A DNA stretch of 18,243 bases from DAIMZM01 sp036733985 (lineage in GTDB: Bacteria; Bacillota; Dehalobacteriia; UBA4068). The DNA is taken from contig DAIMZM010000050.1 in the NCBI GenBank assembly GCA_036733985.1, forward strand, positions 1 to 18,243, read 5' to 3'. Positions 5,858 through 12,362 of this stretch are shown piece after piece. The position numbers and the translations under genes are program-made. Every line of letters begins with the position of its first letter. Positions within the stretch are counted from its first letter, which is position 1. Under the pieces are notes generated by a model. That model made no database searches, was not told the origin of the DNA, and saw only the letters and a program-made list of their open reading frames with translations.

Positions 5858-7319
5858 ACTGCACAAACTCCCATTTGTCAGAACCGCCCAGGAAGGGAAA
5901 ATCAAATTTGCTTACGCCCATCTGTAGCTTTTGGCTCGCACTGCCGGAAACCTCTTTCCCCACGATGCTTCCATTCAGGGTAACCTTATCGCTAATAGTC
6001 ACTGTGCCCCCAGGCGCGCAAATCACGCCGTCAATCGTGTCGGTAGTATATACCCGGTTGATATCGCCTTGGGCTGAATAAACGCAGAGCATTACCGCAG
6101 GGTCAGCTGTAAATCCACTGGGGAAAGAAATATTCCCGTTGGCAAATAGGTTGCCACCTATCTTGGCGCCACTAGAGAGGTAGATAGTCCCACCGGCGGA
6201 AAAAGTACCTTTCAGCGTAAGAAATCCGGTGGCGCTAATGTTTCCCTTGGCGAAAACATTGCCTTCAATATAATCCGCGCCATTGGGAAAACTGATATCC
6301 CTATCCGCATATAAATTACCTTTGACCTGATGGCAGGCCTTGATCGTGATGTCCTGGCCGGCATAAATATAGCCGCCATCAATATCCGCGCCGCCGCTTT
6401 GAAATTCGACGCTGTCTCTTACATATAAATTGCCATTCAGCTTGCCGCCGCCCTTGATGGTCAGACTGCCGCCCATAATATAAACATCGCTGTTGATCAC
6501 CACCCCGTGATTGACGGTCACATCGCCCCCTGTAACATACATGTCTTCGTTCCAATATTGCAGGTAGTTATTACCCCCTAATGTATTCGCATTGACATTA
6601 ATACAGTCGCCGGGGGGCGGCATAACGATGTCCGGGATTTTGACGCTGTTCACATAATCGGTGAGATTCGGCATTGGGATATCATCCGTATTGCCGCCGG
6701 GCAGCACGCTAACGCCGGAGGCGATCGAACGGGTGCCATGGGCCTCCGCCGTGCCACTGATGTTACCGCTTCCCCAACCGATGGATAAATTGCCATTACT
6801 ATGGATGCTGCCGCCAATGTCTATATTGTGGGCACCAAAACTTATGGTGTCGGCAAAGATCCGGTAATCCCAGGCCGGGCTATCCCCGCCGCCCCCGCCG
6901 CCCTTTGTCAGCTTCATCCGGGCGGTCACGGTCTCGCTGGCATTGCCCACCTTGGCGGTAGCGGTAAGCAGGGCGTGGGCATGGGTGGCGTCTTCCCAGG
7001 TGGCGCTGGCCTCGGTGACGGTTCCCGGCAGCGGGCCCAAATCCGTAAAGTTGACTGCCGGGGAGGGCACCAGGGTCGAGGCAGGGGTTGCTTCCAGGTG
7101 GGCGATCATGGCGTCCACGGCGGAACGGGCGGTCAGATAGGCCTGGCGGCTGGCATTGTCATTGATGCTGCGCCGGGCATAGGCGCCCCCGGCGGCCAGC
7201 ACCGCCGCCGCCAGTATCATCAGCACCAGCATGGATGTTACCGCCCAGACCAAAGCCGAGCCCTTCCTGCCCATAACGCCTAACCCTTTCCCCGATCTCT
7301 TTCTTTGCTTCTTATTCAA
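5850..7319 (-). CDS. PilX-like protein with C-terminal beta-solenoid
   Basis: 489 aa. Residues 1-20 are a basic leader ending MGRKG; 21-43 are one hydrophobic helix (SALVWAVTSMLVLMILAAAV...), and 44-75 continue the helix as in PilX/GspK-type minor pilins. The Glu5 of true pilins is absent. After a six-glycine linker (about 140-145), residues 155-470 form a glycine- and asparagine-rich repeat region with turns such as GNLYV (296), GYIYA (316), GNLYA (334), GNVFA (353), GTFSA (371) and GNLFA (389). These recur every 18-20 residues, a beta-helix pattern resembling bactofilins and polymer-forming surface domains. I infer a pilus-tip or cell-surface adhesin-like subunit. The TTG start (7319) is 8 nt after pilO. 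ATG 7274 (MGRKGSALVW, with GGGGAAAGGG upstream) is a real alternative. Confidence 0.75.
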   Translation of the reverse strand: MNKKQRKRSGKGLGVMGRKGSALVWAVTSMLVLMILAAAVLAAGGAYARRSINDNASRQAYLTARSAVDAMIAHLEATPASTLVPSPAVNFTDLGPLPGTVTEASATWEDATHAHALLTATAKVGNASETVTARMKLTKGGGGGGDSPAWDYRIFADTISFGAHNIDIGGSIHSNGNLSIGWGSGNISGTAEAHGTRSIASGVSVLPGGNTDDIPMPNLTDYVNSVKIPDIVMPPPGDCINVNANTLGGNNYLQYWNEDMYVTGGDVTVNHGVVINSDVYIMGGSLTIKGGGKLNGNLYVRDSVEFQSGGADIDGGYIYAGQDITIKACHQVKGNLYADRDISFPNGADYIEGNVFAKGNISATGFLTLKGTFSAGGTIYLSSGAKIGGNLFANGNISFPSGFTADPAVMLCVYSAQGDINRVYTTDTIDGVICAPGGTVTISDKVTLNGSIVGKEVSGSASQKLQMGVSKFDFPFLGGSDKWEFVQYE

Positions 7320-7327
7320 ACTGCGGC

Positions 7328-8035
7328 CTAAACCCCGGCCGGCTCATCCTGCCTGGTCATATAAGCCGCCAGCCGCAGCTGATACTGATAGCTGGCAGTC
7401 AAATCCGCGGCCCCGTAGGCCTTTTCCACAGCCTCGGTTGTGAGAACCAGTTCAGCCGTATCGAAATCCGCGTTTTGGCTCAGATCCGCCTGGAAAGCAA
7501 CCAGGCTGAGCCAGGTCTCCTGATCCAGCCGGTCCAGCAGCCGCAGCAAATCCTCAAGCCGGCCCACGCAGCTGATATCCGTGTAATTCACCGTCAGCGC
7601 CGGGCCGCCCGCCTCCGGCTCCTGAACCCCGCCTTCCTGGTTTTGCCCCTCCTCGGCCAGGGCTGCGCCAAAGGCGGGTATCTCCTGATAGGCCGGGTCG
7701 GCAATGGCCAGGGAGAGGGGCTGCAGGCCGTATTCCAGCAGCAGGCCGGTGAGCAGATGATCCAGCTCGTCATTGGCCAGCACCCGCTTGAGCTGCCGCC
7801 AGCCGGCGGCCCGGGCCTGCTCCAGCTCCGCCTTTTTCTGCGCCAAGGCTGCCTGGCCCTGGATGACGCCGGCTATTTCCGCCTGCTGCTCCTCCAGGGT
7901 TGCCAGATCATCGCCTAGCTCCTCGTAATAAGTCAGGCTGGGGGCGATCAGCAGATAATAGCCGCCGGCAATGATCAGCAACAGCAGCAAAATATAAAGC
8001 AGGGTCTTTTCCCTTTTGCTTAAATTCCTGATCAT
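7328..8035 (-). CDS. pilO: PilO-like pilus alignment subcomplex protein
   Basis: 235 aa from ATG 8035, which overlaps the pilN stop as ATGA and has AAGGAGG 7 nt upstream. The layout is that of PilO/GspM: short basic cytoplasmic tail (MIRNLSKREK), a single membrane helix (about 11-29), a coiled coil (about 33-85, LATLEEQQAEIAGVIQGQAA and following), then a ferredoxin-like domain ending in a beta-rich part (LTASYQYQLRLAAYM). Sequence conservation in this family is low, so the name rests mainly on architecture and on the pilM-N-O order. It would pair with PilN outside the membrane and link PilM to PilC and the fibre. A longer open frame up to 8353 is antisense-frame noise inside pilN. Confidence 0.8.
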   Translation of the reverse strand: MIRNLSKREKTLLYILLLLLIIAGGYYLLIAPSLTYYEELGDDLATLEEQQAEIAGVIQGQAALAQKKAELEQARAAGWRQLKRVLANDELDHLLTGLLLEYGLQPLSLAIADPAYQEIPAFGAALAEEGQNQEGGVQEPEAGGPALTVNYTDISCVGRLEDLLRLLDRLDQETWLSLVAFQADLSQNADFDTAELVLTTEAVEKAYGAADLTASYQYQLRLAAYMTRQDEPAGV

Positions 8036-8634
8036 ACCGCGCCTCCTTCGGCTTCCGCCCCTGGCAGCACACAGGTGAGGGAGAACTGATAGGATCCATC
8101 CCCCAGGGCATAGCCGTAATAGGCGATCTGGCGGAAGCTGCCGTGCAGGCGCAAGCGCTCGGCGAAATCCGCGCTCCGCTTGGCCCCGCTGGCCAGCCCG
8201 GCCAGGGCAAGGACGCCGCTGTCCTGCTGATAATCCAGGGCGGTCAGCATCACCGGCGTGGCCGCCGCCGCAACCGCCAGGATTTGGTAGGTGTCCCGGT
8301 TCAGCTCCGGATACCCGGCCAAATTGGCCAGGGCCTGGTCCAAGCAGCCGCATTGGGTTTCCAGTGCCGCCACTTGGGCGGATAGGGCCAGGGTGTCGTC
8401 ATAGGCCCGGCGGTTCTCTTCATTGCTCAGATAAGCTAGGGTGTCCTGATGCGCCAGGACCTGTTCAGGGATCAGCTTCAGCCAAAGCCAGCCCATAATG
8501 CCGCCGATGATCAGCAGCAGGGCCGCCACGGGCAGCGCCAGCCGGAAGGCGGCGCTCCCCCGGCTGCTGCGTTTGCTCCTGCTCTCAGCCAGCCGTGCCG
8601 CCAGATTGATGTTTTTGCCTTTCAATGCACGCAT
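8032..8634 (-). CDS. pilN: PilN-like pilus alignment subcomplex protein
   Basis: 200 aa. A cytoplasmic N-terminus contains NINLAARL (8-15), matching the place of the INLLP motif through which PilN docks into PilM. It is followed by one membrane helix (about 31-53) and a short periplasm-like domain with paired cysteines (CGC near 94-96). ATG 8634 is preceded by AAAGGA at 8 nt. The gene sits between pilM and pilO, overlapping pilO by 4 nt. Together they correspond to the inner-membrane PilMNO ring in T4P systems; in a monoderm it would sit across the cytoplasmic membrane. The INLLP motif is only partly kept (INLAA). Confidence 0.82.
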   Translation of the reverse strand: MRALKGKNINLAARLAESRSKRSSRGSAAFRLALPVAALLLIIGGIMGWLWLKLIPEQVLAHQDTLAYLSNEENRRAYDDTLALSAQVAALETQCGCLDQALANLAGYPELNRDTYQILAVAAAATPVMLTALDYQQDSGVLALAGLASGAKRSADFAERLRLHGSFRQIAYYGYALGDGSYQFSLTCVLPGAEAEGGAV

Positions 8635-8664
8635 GATCGACGTCCTTTCCGGATGATCGGCAGC

Positions 8665-9561
8665 TTAATCCAGCAAGCCGCCCAGGCAAAAAATGAAATC
8701 CCCGTAATTGACGCCATACTGCCGGAGAAAGCTGCCGCTGATGGCCTGGGACTGGGGAGGCGCGCTGACCGGCAGGGAAATGGCGGAGGAAATATCCGGG
8801 CAGAACTGCAGCTCCTCTTCCATCAGCCCGCTGATGAAAACATTGCTCAAGGGATGCTCCGTAGCCTCCACATAGCTGAACTGCACCAGCTGGGACAAGG
8901 CCCGGGAAATCTCCACAGCCGCCGCCGGGGTATTGCGGGGCTCCCGGAGAAAGGCCCGGTTGGTCAGCTCATAGCGGCCGTCGGCAAAGAGCAGCAGGGT
9001 CATTTCATGCCCTTCGATATAGACAAAAATAAAAGTGCGTTCCCGGAGCTCCGGCAGCTTCCGCACCAGGCGCAGGGCTGTCAAAGGCGCCAGATCAATG
9101 CCGCACAGGTTGACGCCGATGGCGGCGAAGAGCTGCATATAGTGGTTGACCAGCGCTTTTTCCGCAGCCACCGCGTAAACCCGGCCGCCGCCCTCCGGCC
9201 GCTGGGGCTGCAGCACCGCGTAATCATAAAGCATCAGCGCCGGGTCCTGCTCCTCCTGGCTGAAGGTGTTTTGCAGCAGGGCCAGCAATTGCTTGGGCCG
9301 CAGCAGGGGCAGATCCAGCACCTTGCCGGTGACATGATCCCCGTCCAGCACCAGCCGGACATTGCGCCGGCTGAGCTGATAAGTATTGAAAAACCCGCCC
9401 AAATAAGGGGCGGCCTGACCGATATCGGCGATCAGCTCCGGGCCGGAAGCGCCCTCCGGCAACTGCCCCCGGTAACAGGCCTGCACTTTCAGCTTACGGC
9501 CAGCCTCTTCCCCTACCGCGGCGGAAATAGACTGGCCGGAAATATATATAGCGGTTTTCAT
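8665..9561 (-). CDS. pilM: PilM-like actin-fold pilus assembly protein
   Basis: 298 aa, somewhat short for PilM (usually about 350). It aligns by pattern with the ASKHA/actin fold: beta-rich start MKTAIYISGQSISAAVGE, a middle segment AAIGVNLCGIDLAPLTALRL (typical 'AGL..xxID..P.AL.R' of PilM), then FVYIEGHEMTLLLFADGRYE and VFISGLMEEE. The acidic residues expected in the phosphate loops and the Gly-Gly of the adenosine motif are replaced, so ATP binding is doubtful. GGAGGTAGG just before ATG 9561 is a strong ribosome site. It is the first gene after a terminator-like hairpin (9591-9617) and heads the M-N-O block. It should act as the cytoplasmic docking partner for the PilN tail. Confidence 0.8.
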   Translation of the reverse strand: MKTAIYISGQSISAAVGEEAGRKLKVQACYRGQLPEGASGPELIADIGQAAPYLGGFFNTYQLSRRNVRLVLDGDHVTGKVLDLPLLRPKQLLALLQNTFSQEEQDPALMLYDYAVLQPQRPEGGGRVYAVAAEKALVNHYMQLFAAIGVNLCGIDLAPLTALRLVRKLPELRERTFIFVYIEGHEMTLLLFADGRYELTNRAFLREPRNTPAAAVEISRALSQLVQFSYVEATEHPLSNVFISGLMEEELQFCPDISSAISLPVSAPPQSQAISGSFLRQYGVNYGDFIFCLGGLLD

Positions 9562-9590
9562 AAACCTACCTCCACCATCATGGTTGCCGC

Positions 9591-9617
9591 AAAAAAGCGC
9601 CGCCGGCGGCTGGCGGC
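9591..9617 (-). terminator. Possible intrinsic terminator/attenuator between pilC and pilM
   Basis: On the minus strand GCCGCC (complement of 9612-9617) can pair with GGCGGC (complement of 9599-9604), followed by GC and six T (complement of 9591-9596). A GC-only stem with a T run in a 74-nt gap inside an otherwise continuous operon suggests partial termination that would lower expression of pilM and later genes. The stem is only 6 bp with an alternative self-pairing register, so strength is uncertain. Confidence 0.45.
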
Positions 9618-9635
9618 CTGGGGGAACGGGCCTGC

Positions 9636-10835
9636 CTATAACCCGTAAGAACTGCCGATCTGGCTGTACATGCCATAGATGGGCAGCATCACCGCGATCA
9701 TGATCGTGCCGATGATCAGGGCCATCAGGCAGATCAGCAGCGGCTCCAGGATGGAGACCAGGCGCTGGCTGGCCTCGGCGGCCTCATAGTCAAAGCTGTC
9801 CGCCACCGAATTCAGCATATCTTCCAGGCGGCCGGATTCCTCCCCCACCGCCACGGTGGCGCTGAGTTTTTTATCAAAGCCGTCCACCCGCTCCAAGGCG
9901 TCGGAGAGGAAAGAACCGTTCCGCACATCCTGGATCAGCGGCTCGAACTGCAGGGCGATATAGGCGTTATCCACCGTGCCTTTGGCAATATCCAGGGCCG
10001 TGAGGATGGAAAGGCCGCTGGCATAGAGAGAGGCCAGGGTGCGGGCAAAGCGGGCGGTGACGATGATGCGCATCAGCTTGCCGATAGCCGGCAGGGTCAG
10101 CTTGAGCCTGTCCTTCCGCACCTGCACATCGGGGATGGCGAAAACCAGCTTCAAGGCAATGGCCAGAAAAGCCAGGGCAAACAGCAGCACATAAATCCGG
10201 TCTGTGAACAGCCGGGATACCCAGAGCACGGCCTGGGTGATTTTCGGCAGCTCCATATCCCCGTAGAGATCGATAAACTGGGGCAGCACCAGGGTGAACA
10301 CCAGCGTCATGATCAGCAGGGTCAGGATCAGCAGGATGACCGGGTAAGTGGAGGCGCTTTTCAGCTTATTCCTGAGGCGGTATTCCTTCTCATAATGGTC
10401 GGCCATGCGGTTGGCGGTCAGTTCAATGGTGCCGTTGGCCTCGCCGGAGCGGAACATATTGATCAGCAGCGGGGGAAAGACCCGGCCCTGGTCCGCCATG
10501 GCCTGGCTCAAGGGCGTACCCACCAGCAAGCCGTTATACAGCTGCTGGTAGACGCCCTGGTGCTTGGGGGAAAGATCCCGGCGCAGGATGATTTCCAAGG
10601 CCCGGAGCAGGGAGATGCCGGAGCTGAGCATGGCCCCCAGCTGGCGGTTGAAATCCGCCAGATCCCGGGGCTTCATCCGCCGGCCCTGCTCCTTTTCTGC
10701 CGCGATCTGATAGCTGACCAGGTAGCGCCCGTTTTCCCGCAAACCGGCCACCAGGGCTTCGGTGCTGTCCGCCTCCAGGCTGCCCTTCACCGTTTTGCCC
10801 CGCAAATCCTTGGCCACGAATTGATAGTTCGGCAT
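9636..10835 (-). CDS. pilC: Type IV pilus inner-membrane platform protein PilC
   Basis: 399 aa, normal for PilC/GspF. Two repeated T2SSF domains: the first about 60-185 (FNRQLGAMLSSGISLLRALE ... FRSGEANGTIE), the second about 265-385 (FARTLASLYASGLSILTALD ... VAVGEESGRLEDML). Each ends in membrane helices (about 165-190, 213-235, 363-390). It starts MPNYQFVAKDLRGKTVKGSL, the usual N-terminus, with GAGGAAAG upstream. PilC couples the rotary motion of PilB/PilT to insertion or removal of pilins. It follows pilD with a 45-nt gap that holds an 18-bp tandem duplication. Confidence 0.96.
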   Translation of the reverse strand: MPNYQFVAKDLRGKTVKGSLEADSTEALVAGLRENGRYLVSYQIAAEKEQGRRMKPRDLADFNRQLGAMLSSGISLLRALEIILRRDLSPKHQGVYQQLYNGLLVGTPLSQAMADQGRVFPPLLINMFRSGEANGTIELTANRMADHYEKEYRLRNKLKSASTYPVILLILTLLIMTLVFTLVLPQFIDLYGDMELPKITQAVLWVSRLFTDRIYVLLFALAFLAIALKLVFAIPDVQVRKDRLKLTLPAIGKLMRIIVTARFARTLASLYASGLSILTALDIAKGTVDNAYIALQFEPLIQDVRNGSFLSDALERVDGFDKKLSATVAVGEESGRLEDMLNSVADSFDYEAAEASQRLVSILEPLLICLMALIIGTIMIAVMLPIYGMYSQIGSSYGL

Positions 10836-10847
10836 AATCGGCTTTCC

Positions 10848-10879
10848 TCGACAAAATTCTTCTTATCGACAAAATTCTT
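10848..10879. repeat. 18-bp tandem duplication before pilC
   Basis: TCGACAAAATTCTT occurs at 10848-10861 and again at 10866-10879, an 18-bp period, filling most of the pilD-pilC gap. The copy nearer pilC touches its Shine-Dalgarno sequence. Looks like a local slippage duplication; effect unknown. Confidence 0.7.
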
Positions 10880-10880
10880 T

Positions 10881-11660
10881 CTAAAAGAGGTTTACATACC
10901 ATTTTATCACATCAGTACCGATAAGTACAGAGAGAATGACGCCCGCGGCCAGGGCCGGGCCAAAGGCGAACTGCTGCTTCAGCCCATTCTTGCGGGTCAA
11001 TAGGATGTAGACGCTCTGGACGCCGCCGATCAGCAGGGCGGCGAAAAAGGCCAGCAAAATCAGCTGCCAGCCCAGGGCCCCGCCGCAAACCGCCATCAGC
11101 TTGATATCCCCGCCGCCAAAAGCGCCGCTGACCAGGAGGGCGATCAGAAACAGGGGCAGGCTGACGGCGAAAAAGCCGATCAGGTGGGAGAGCAAGCTGA
11201 ATCCGGGCAGCAGAAAGACCAGGGCCAGGCTGGGCAGGCAGAGATAGATCAGCAGGCCGTTGGGGATCTCCATGGTGTCCAGGTCGATGAAAGCCAGGGC
11301 CGTCAGGCCGGCAATCAGGGCGAAGACGGCCAGGGCCGTCCAGGAGGGGCCGTAGACGGCAAAGGCGGCCATGGCCAACAGGCCGGTCAAGGCTTCCACC
11401 AGGGGGTAGCGGGGGGAGACCCGGGCCCCGCAGTAGCGGCAGCGCCCCCGCAGCAGCAGCCAGGAGAGGATGGGCAGCATGTCCCAGGGGGAGAGCTGGC
11501 GGCGGCAGTCCGGGCAAAAGGAACGGCCCTTGACAAAAGAGAGCTGCCGGGGCAGACGGTAGGCCACCACATTGAGGAAGCTGCCCACCGCGGCGCCGGT
11601 CACAAAAACGAAGAAATAAAGGACGATATAAGCAGGGCCTAAGCCGGGATAATAAGTCAT
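10881..11660 (-). CDS. pilD: Prepilin leader peptidase / N-methyltransferase PilD
   Basis: 259 aa integral membrane aspartyl protease that cleaves after the Gly of prepilin leaders and N-methylates the new N-terminus. The N-terminal domain carries GSFLNVVAYRLP and two CxxC pairs (C49/C52 and C74/C77) typical of bifunctional, methylating enzymes. The catalytic aspartates are in FIDLDT (D126) and GGGDIKLM (D185). Several hydrophobic segments follow. GGGAGGATG precedes ATG 11660. The gene lies downstream of the pilA terminator, so its transcription depends on read-through. Substrates are presumably PilA and the minor prepilins in this locus. Confidence 0.96.
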   Translation of the reverse strand: MTYYPGLGPAYIVLYFFVFVTGAAVGSFLNVVAYRLPRQLSFVKGRSFCPDCRRQLSPWDMLPILSWLLLRGRCRYCGARVSPRYPLVEALTGLLAMAAFAVYGPSWTALAVFALIAGLTALAFIDLDTMEIPNGLLIYLCLPSLALVFLLPGFSLLSHLIGFFAVSLPLFLIALLVSGAFGGGDIKLMAVCGGALGWQLILLAFFAALLIGGVQSVYILLTRKNGLKQQFAFGPALAAGVILSVLIGTDVIKWYVNLF

Positions 11661-11694
11661 CAGCGCATCCTCCCGAATTGGGCTGGCAGGGCTG

Positions 11695-11730
11695 AAAAAG
11701 CCCCCTTAAAGCGCAGAGCTTTAAGGGGGC
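11695..11730 (-). terminator. Rho-independent terminator after pilA
   Basis: On the minus strand a perfect 13-bp stem, GCCCCCTTAAAGC (complement of 11718-11730) with GCTTTAAGGGGGC (complement of 11700-11712), encloses a 5-nt loop and is followed by TTTTT (complement of 11695-11699). It lies 46 nt after the pilA stop and before pilD, so most transcripts should end after the pilin gene. Confidence 0.9.
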
Positions 11731-11776
11731 AAAGCCCGCCGTCAAGGAACGGGTTATTAGGAGTGAAAAGAAATAA

Positions 11777-12184
11777 TCACGGATTAAGGTTAGGAACAAA
11801 AGCAGGATCACCACCGGCAGTATACTCGACTTCGCCAACGGTAGTAGTTAAGGTAAAGGCTGTTACTTTTCCTCCAACATAGGTCAACCCCGCTAATGTG
11901 GCATCAGGCATCTCAGCCAACACAAGAACCGCATTATCATCAGTTCCAATGTCCCCAGTAGCATTAGGTTCATTCTCATGCAACCCGGCGTGGGCCTCGC
12001 TGCCCAAGGTCTGAGCAGCTATTAATACCGCGCGCCCTTCGGCGATCAAAGCCCGCTGATTGGCCTTGTCAATATAACTGGTCAAAGACGGCACCAAAAT
12101 AGCGGCCAGGATGGCCAGGATGATCAGAACGACGATCACCTCTACCAAGGTAAAGCCCTTCTTGCTCTGGATTCTTTCAAGCAT
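11777..12184 (-). CDS. pilA: Major type IV prepilin PilA
   Basis: 135 aa. Leader MLERIQSKKG, cleavage after G10, mature N-terminus FTLVEVIVVLIILAILAAIL with Glu5 (E15), then the helix VPSLTSYIDKANQRALIAEG typical of Gram-positive and GspG-like pilins. The globular part (about 65-135) has no cysteines, so there is no disulfide-bounded D-region, and is rich in Thr, Ala, Gly. I call it the major pilin because it is first in the locus, has a near-consensus promoter, a strong ribosome site (GAGGAGGAATACTT before ATG), and is followed at once by a strong terminator, an arrangement that favours excess pilin over machinery. The coding sequence of the globular half is visibly more A/T-rich than the neighbouring genes. 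Confidence 0.9.
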   Translation of the reverse strand: MLERIQSKKGFTLVEVIVVLIILAILAAILVPSLTSYIDKANQRALIAEGRAVLIAAQTLGSEAHAGLHENEPNATGDIGTDDNAVLVLAEMPDATLAGLTYVGGKVTAFTLTTTVGEVEYTAGGDPAFVPNLNP

Positions 12185-12232
12185 AAGTATTCCTCCTCAA
12201 TTGTTTATTCTATATTATGGATAAGATCATCT

Positions 12233-12258
12233 GGAGCAGCCCCTCCTCGGCTGACTCC
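12233..12258 (-). promoter_or_regulatory. 5'-leader hairpin exposing GAGGAGG upstream of pilA
   Basis: In the predicted pilA leader (about 80 nt), GGAG-T-CAGCC pairs with GGCTG-CTCC, leaving GAGGAGG as a 7-nt loop. The same heptamer is the pilA Shine-Dalgarno about 45 nt downstream. A GGA in a hairpin loop plus a second GGA at the ribosome site is the arrangement bound by CsrA in the Bacillus hag leader. A standby ribosome site or simple mRNA stabiliser are alternatives. The structure is clear; the function is inferred. Confidence 0.5.
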
Positions 12259-12270
12259 ACCACATTTATC

Positions 12271-12299
12271 AATATACTAGATTCCGCCAAAAATGTCAA
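12271..12299 (-). promoter_or_regulatory. Sigma-A promoter of pilA
   Basis: On the minus strand TTGACA (complement of 12294-12299), 17-nt spacer, TATATT (complement of 12271-12276). Start of transcription expected near 12264, giving a leader of about 80 nt. Confidence 0.85.
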
Positions 12300-12310
12300 T
12301 GCCAGGAAGG

Positions 12311-12342
12311 AAAATCGTTCTTAATAAGAAAAAAATCGTTCT
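12311..12342. promoter_or_regulatory. Two 11-bp direct repeats upstream of the pilA -35
   Basis: AAAATCGTTCT occurs at 12311-12321 and 12332-12342, exactly 21 bp apart (two helical turns), at about -47 to -78 from the predicted pilA start. This is the geometry of a dimeric activator on one DNA face. The 9-bp-repeat/12-bp-spacer layout with a central CGTT resembles LytTR-family response regulator sites, but no such regulator is in the window. Confidence 0.5.
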
Positions 12343-12362
12343 CATCAGGGAAAAACCCGTTT

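Noticed and set aside
10912..11838. 308-codon minus-strand frame overlapping pilD
   Set aside because: It is a shifted frame of pilD and the pilA terminator, Pro/Arg/Leu-rich with no domain. PilD in the other frame has all catalytic motifs.
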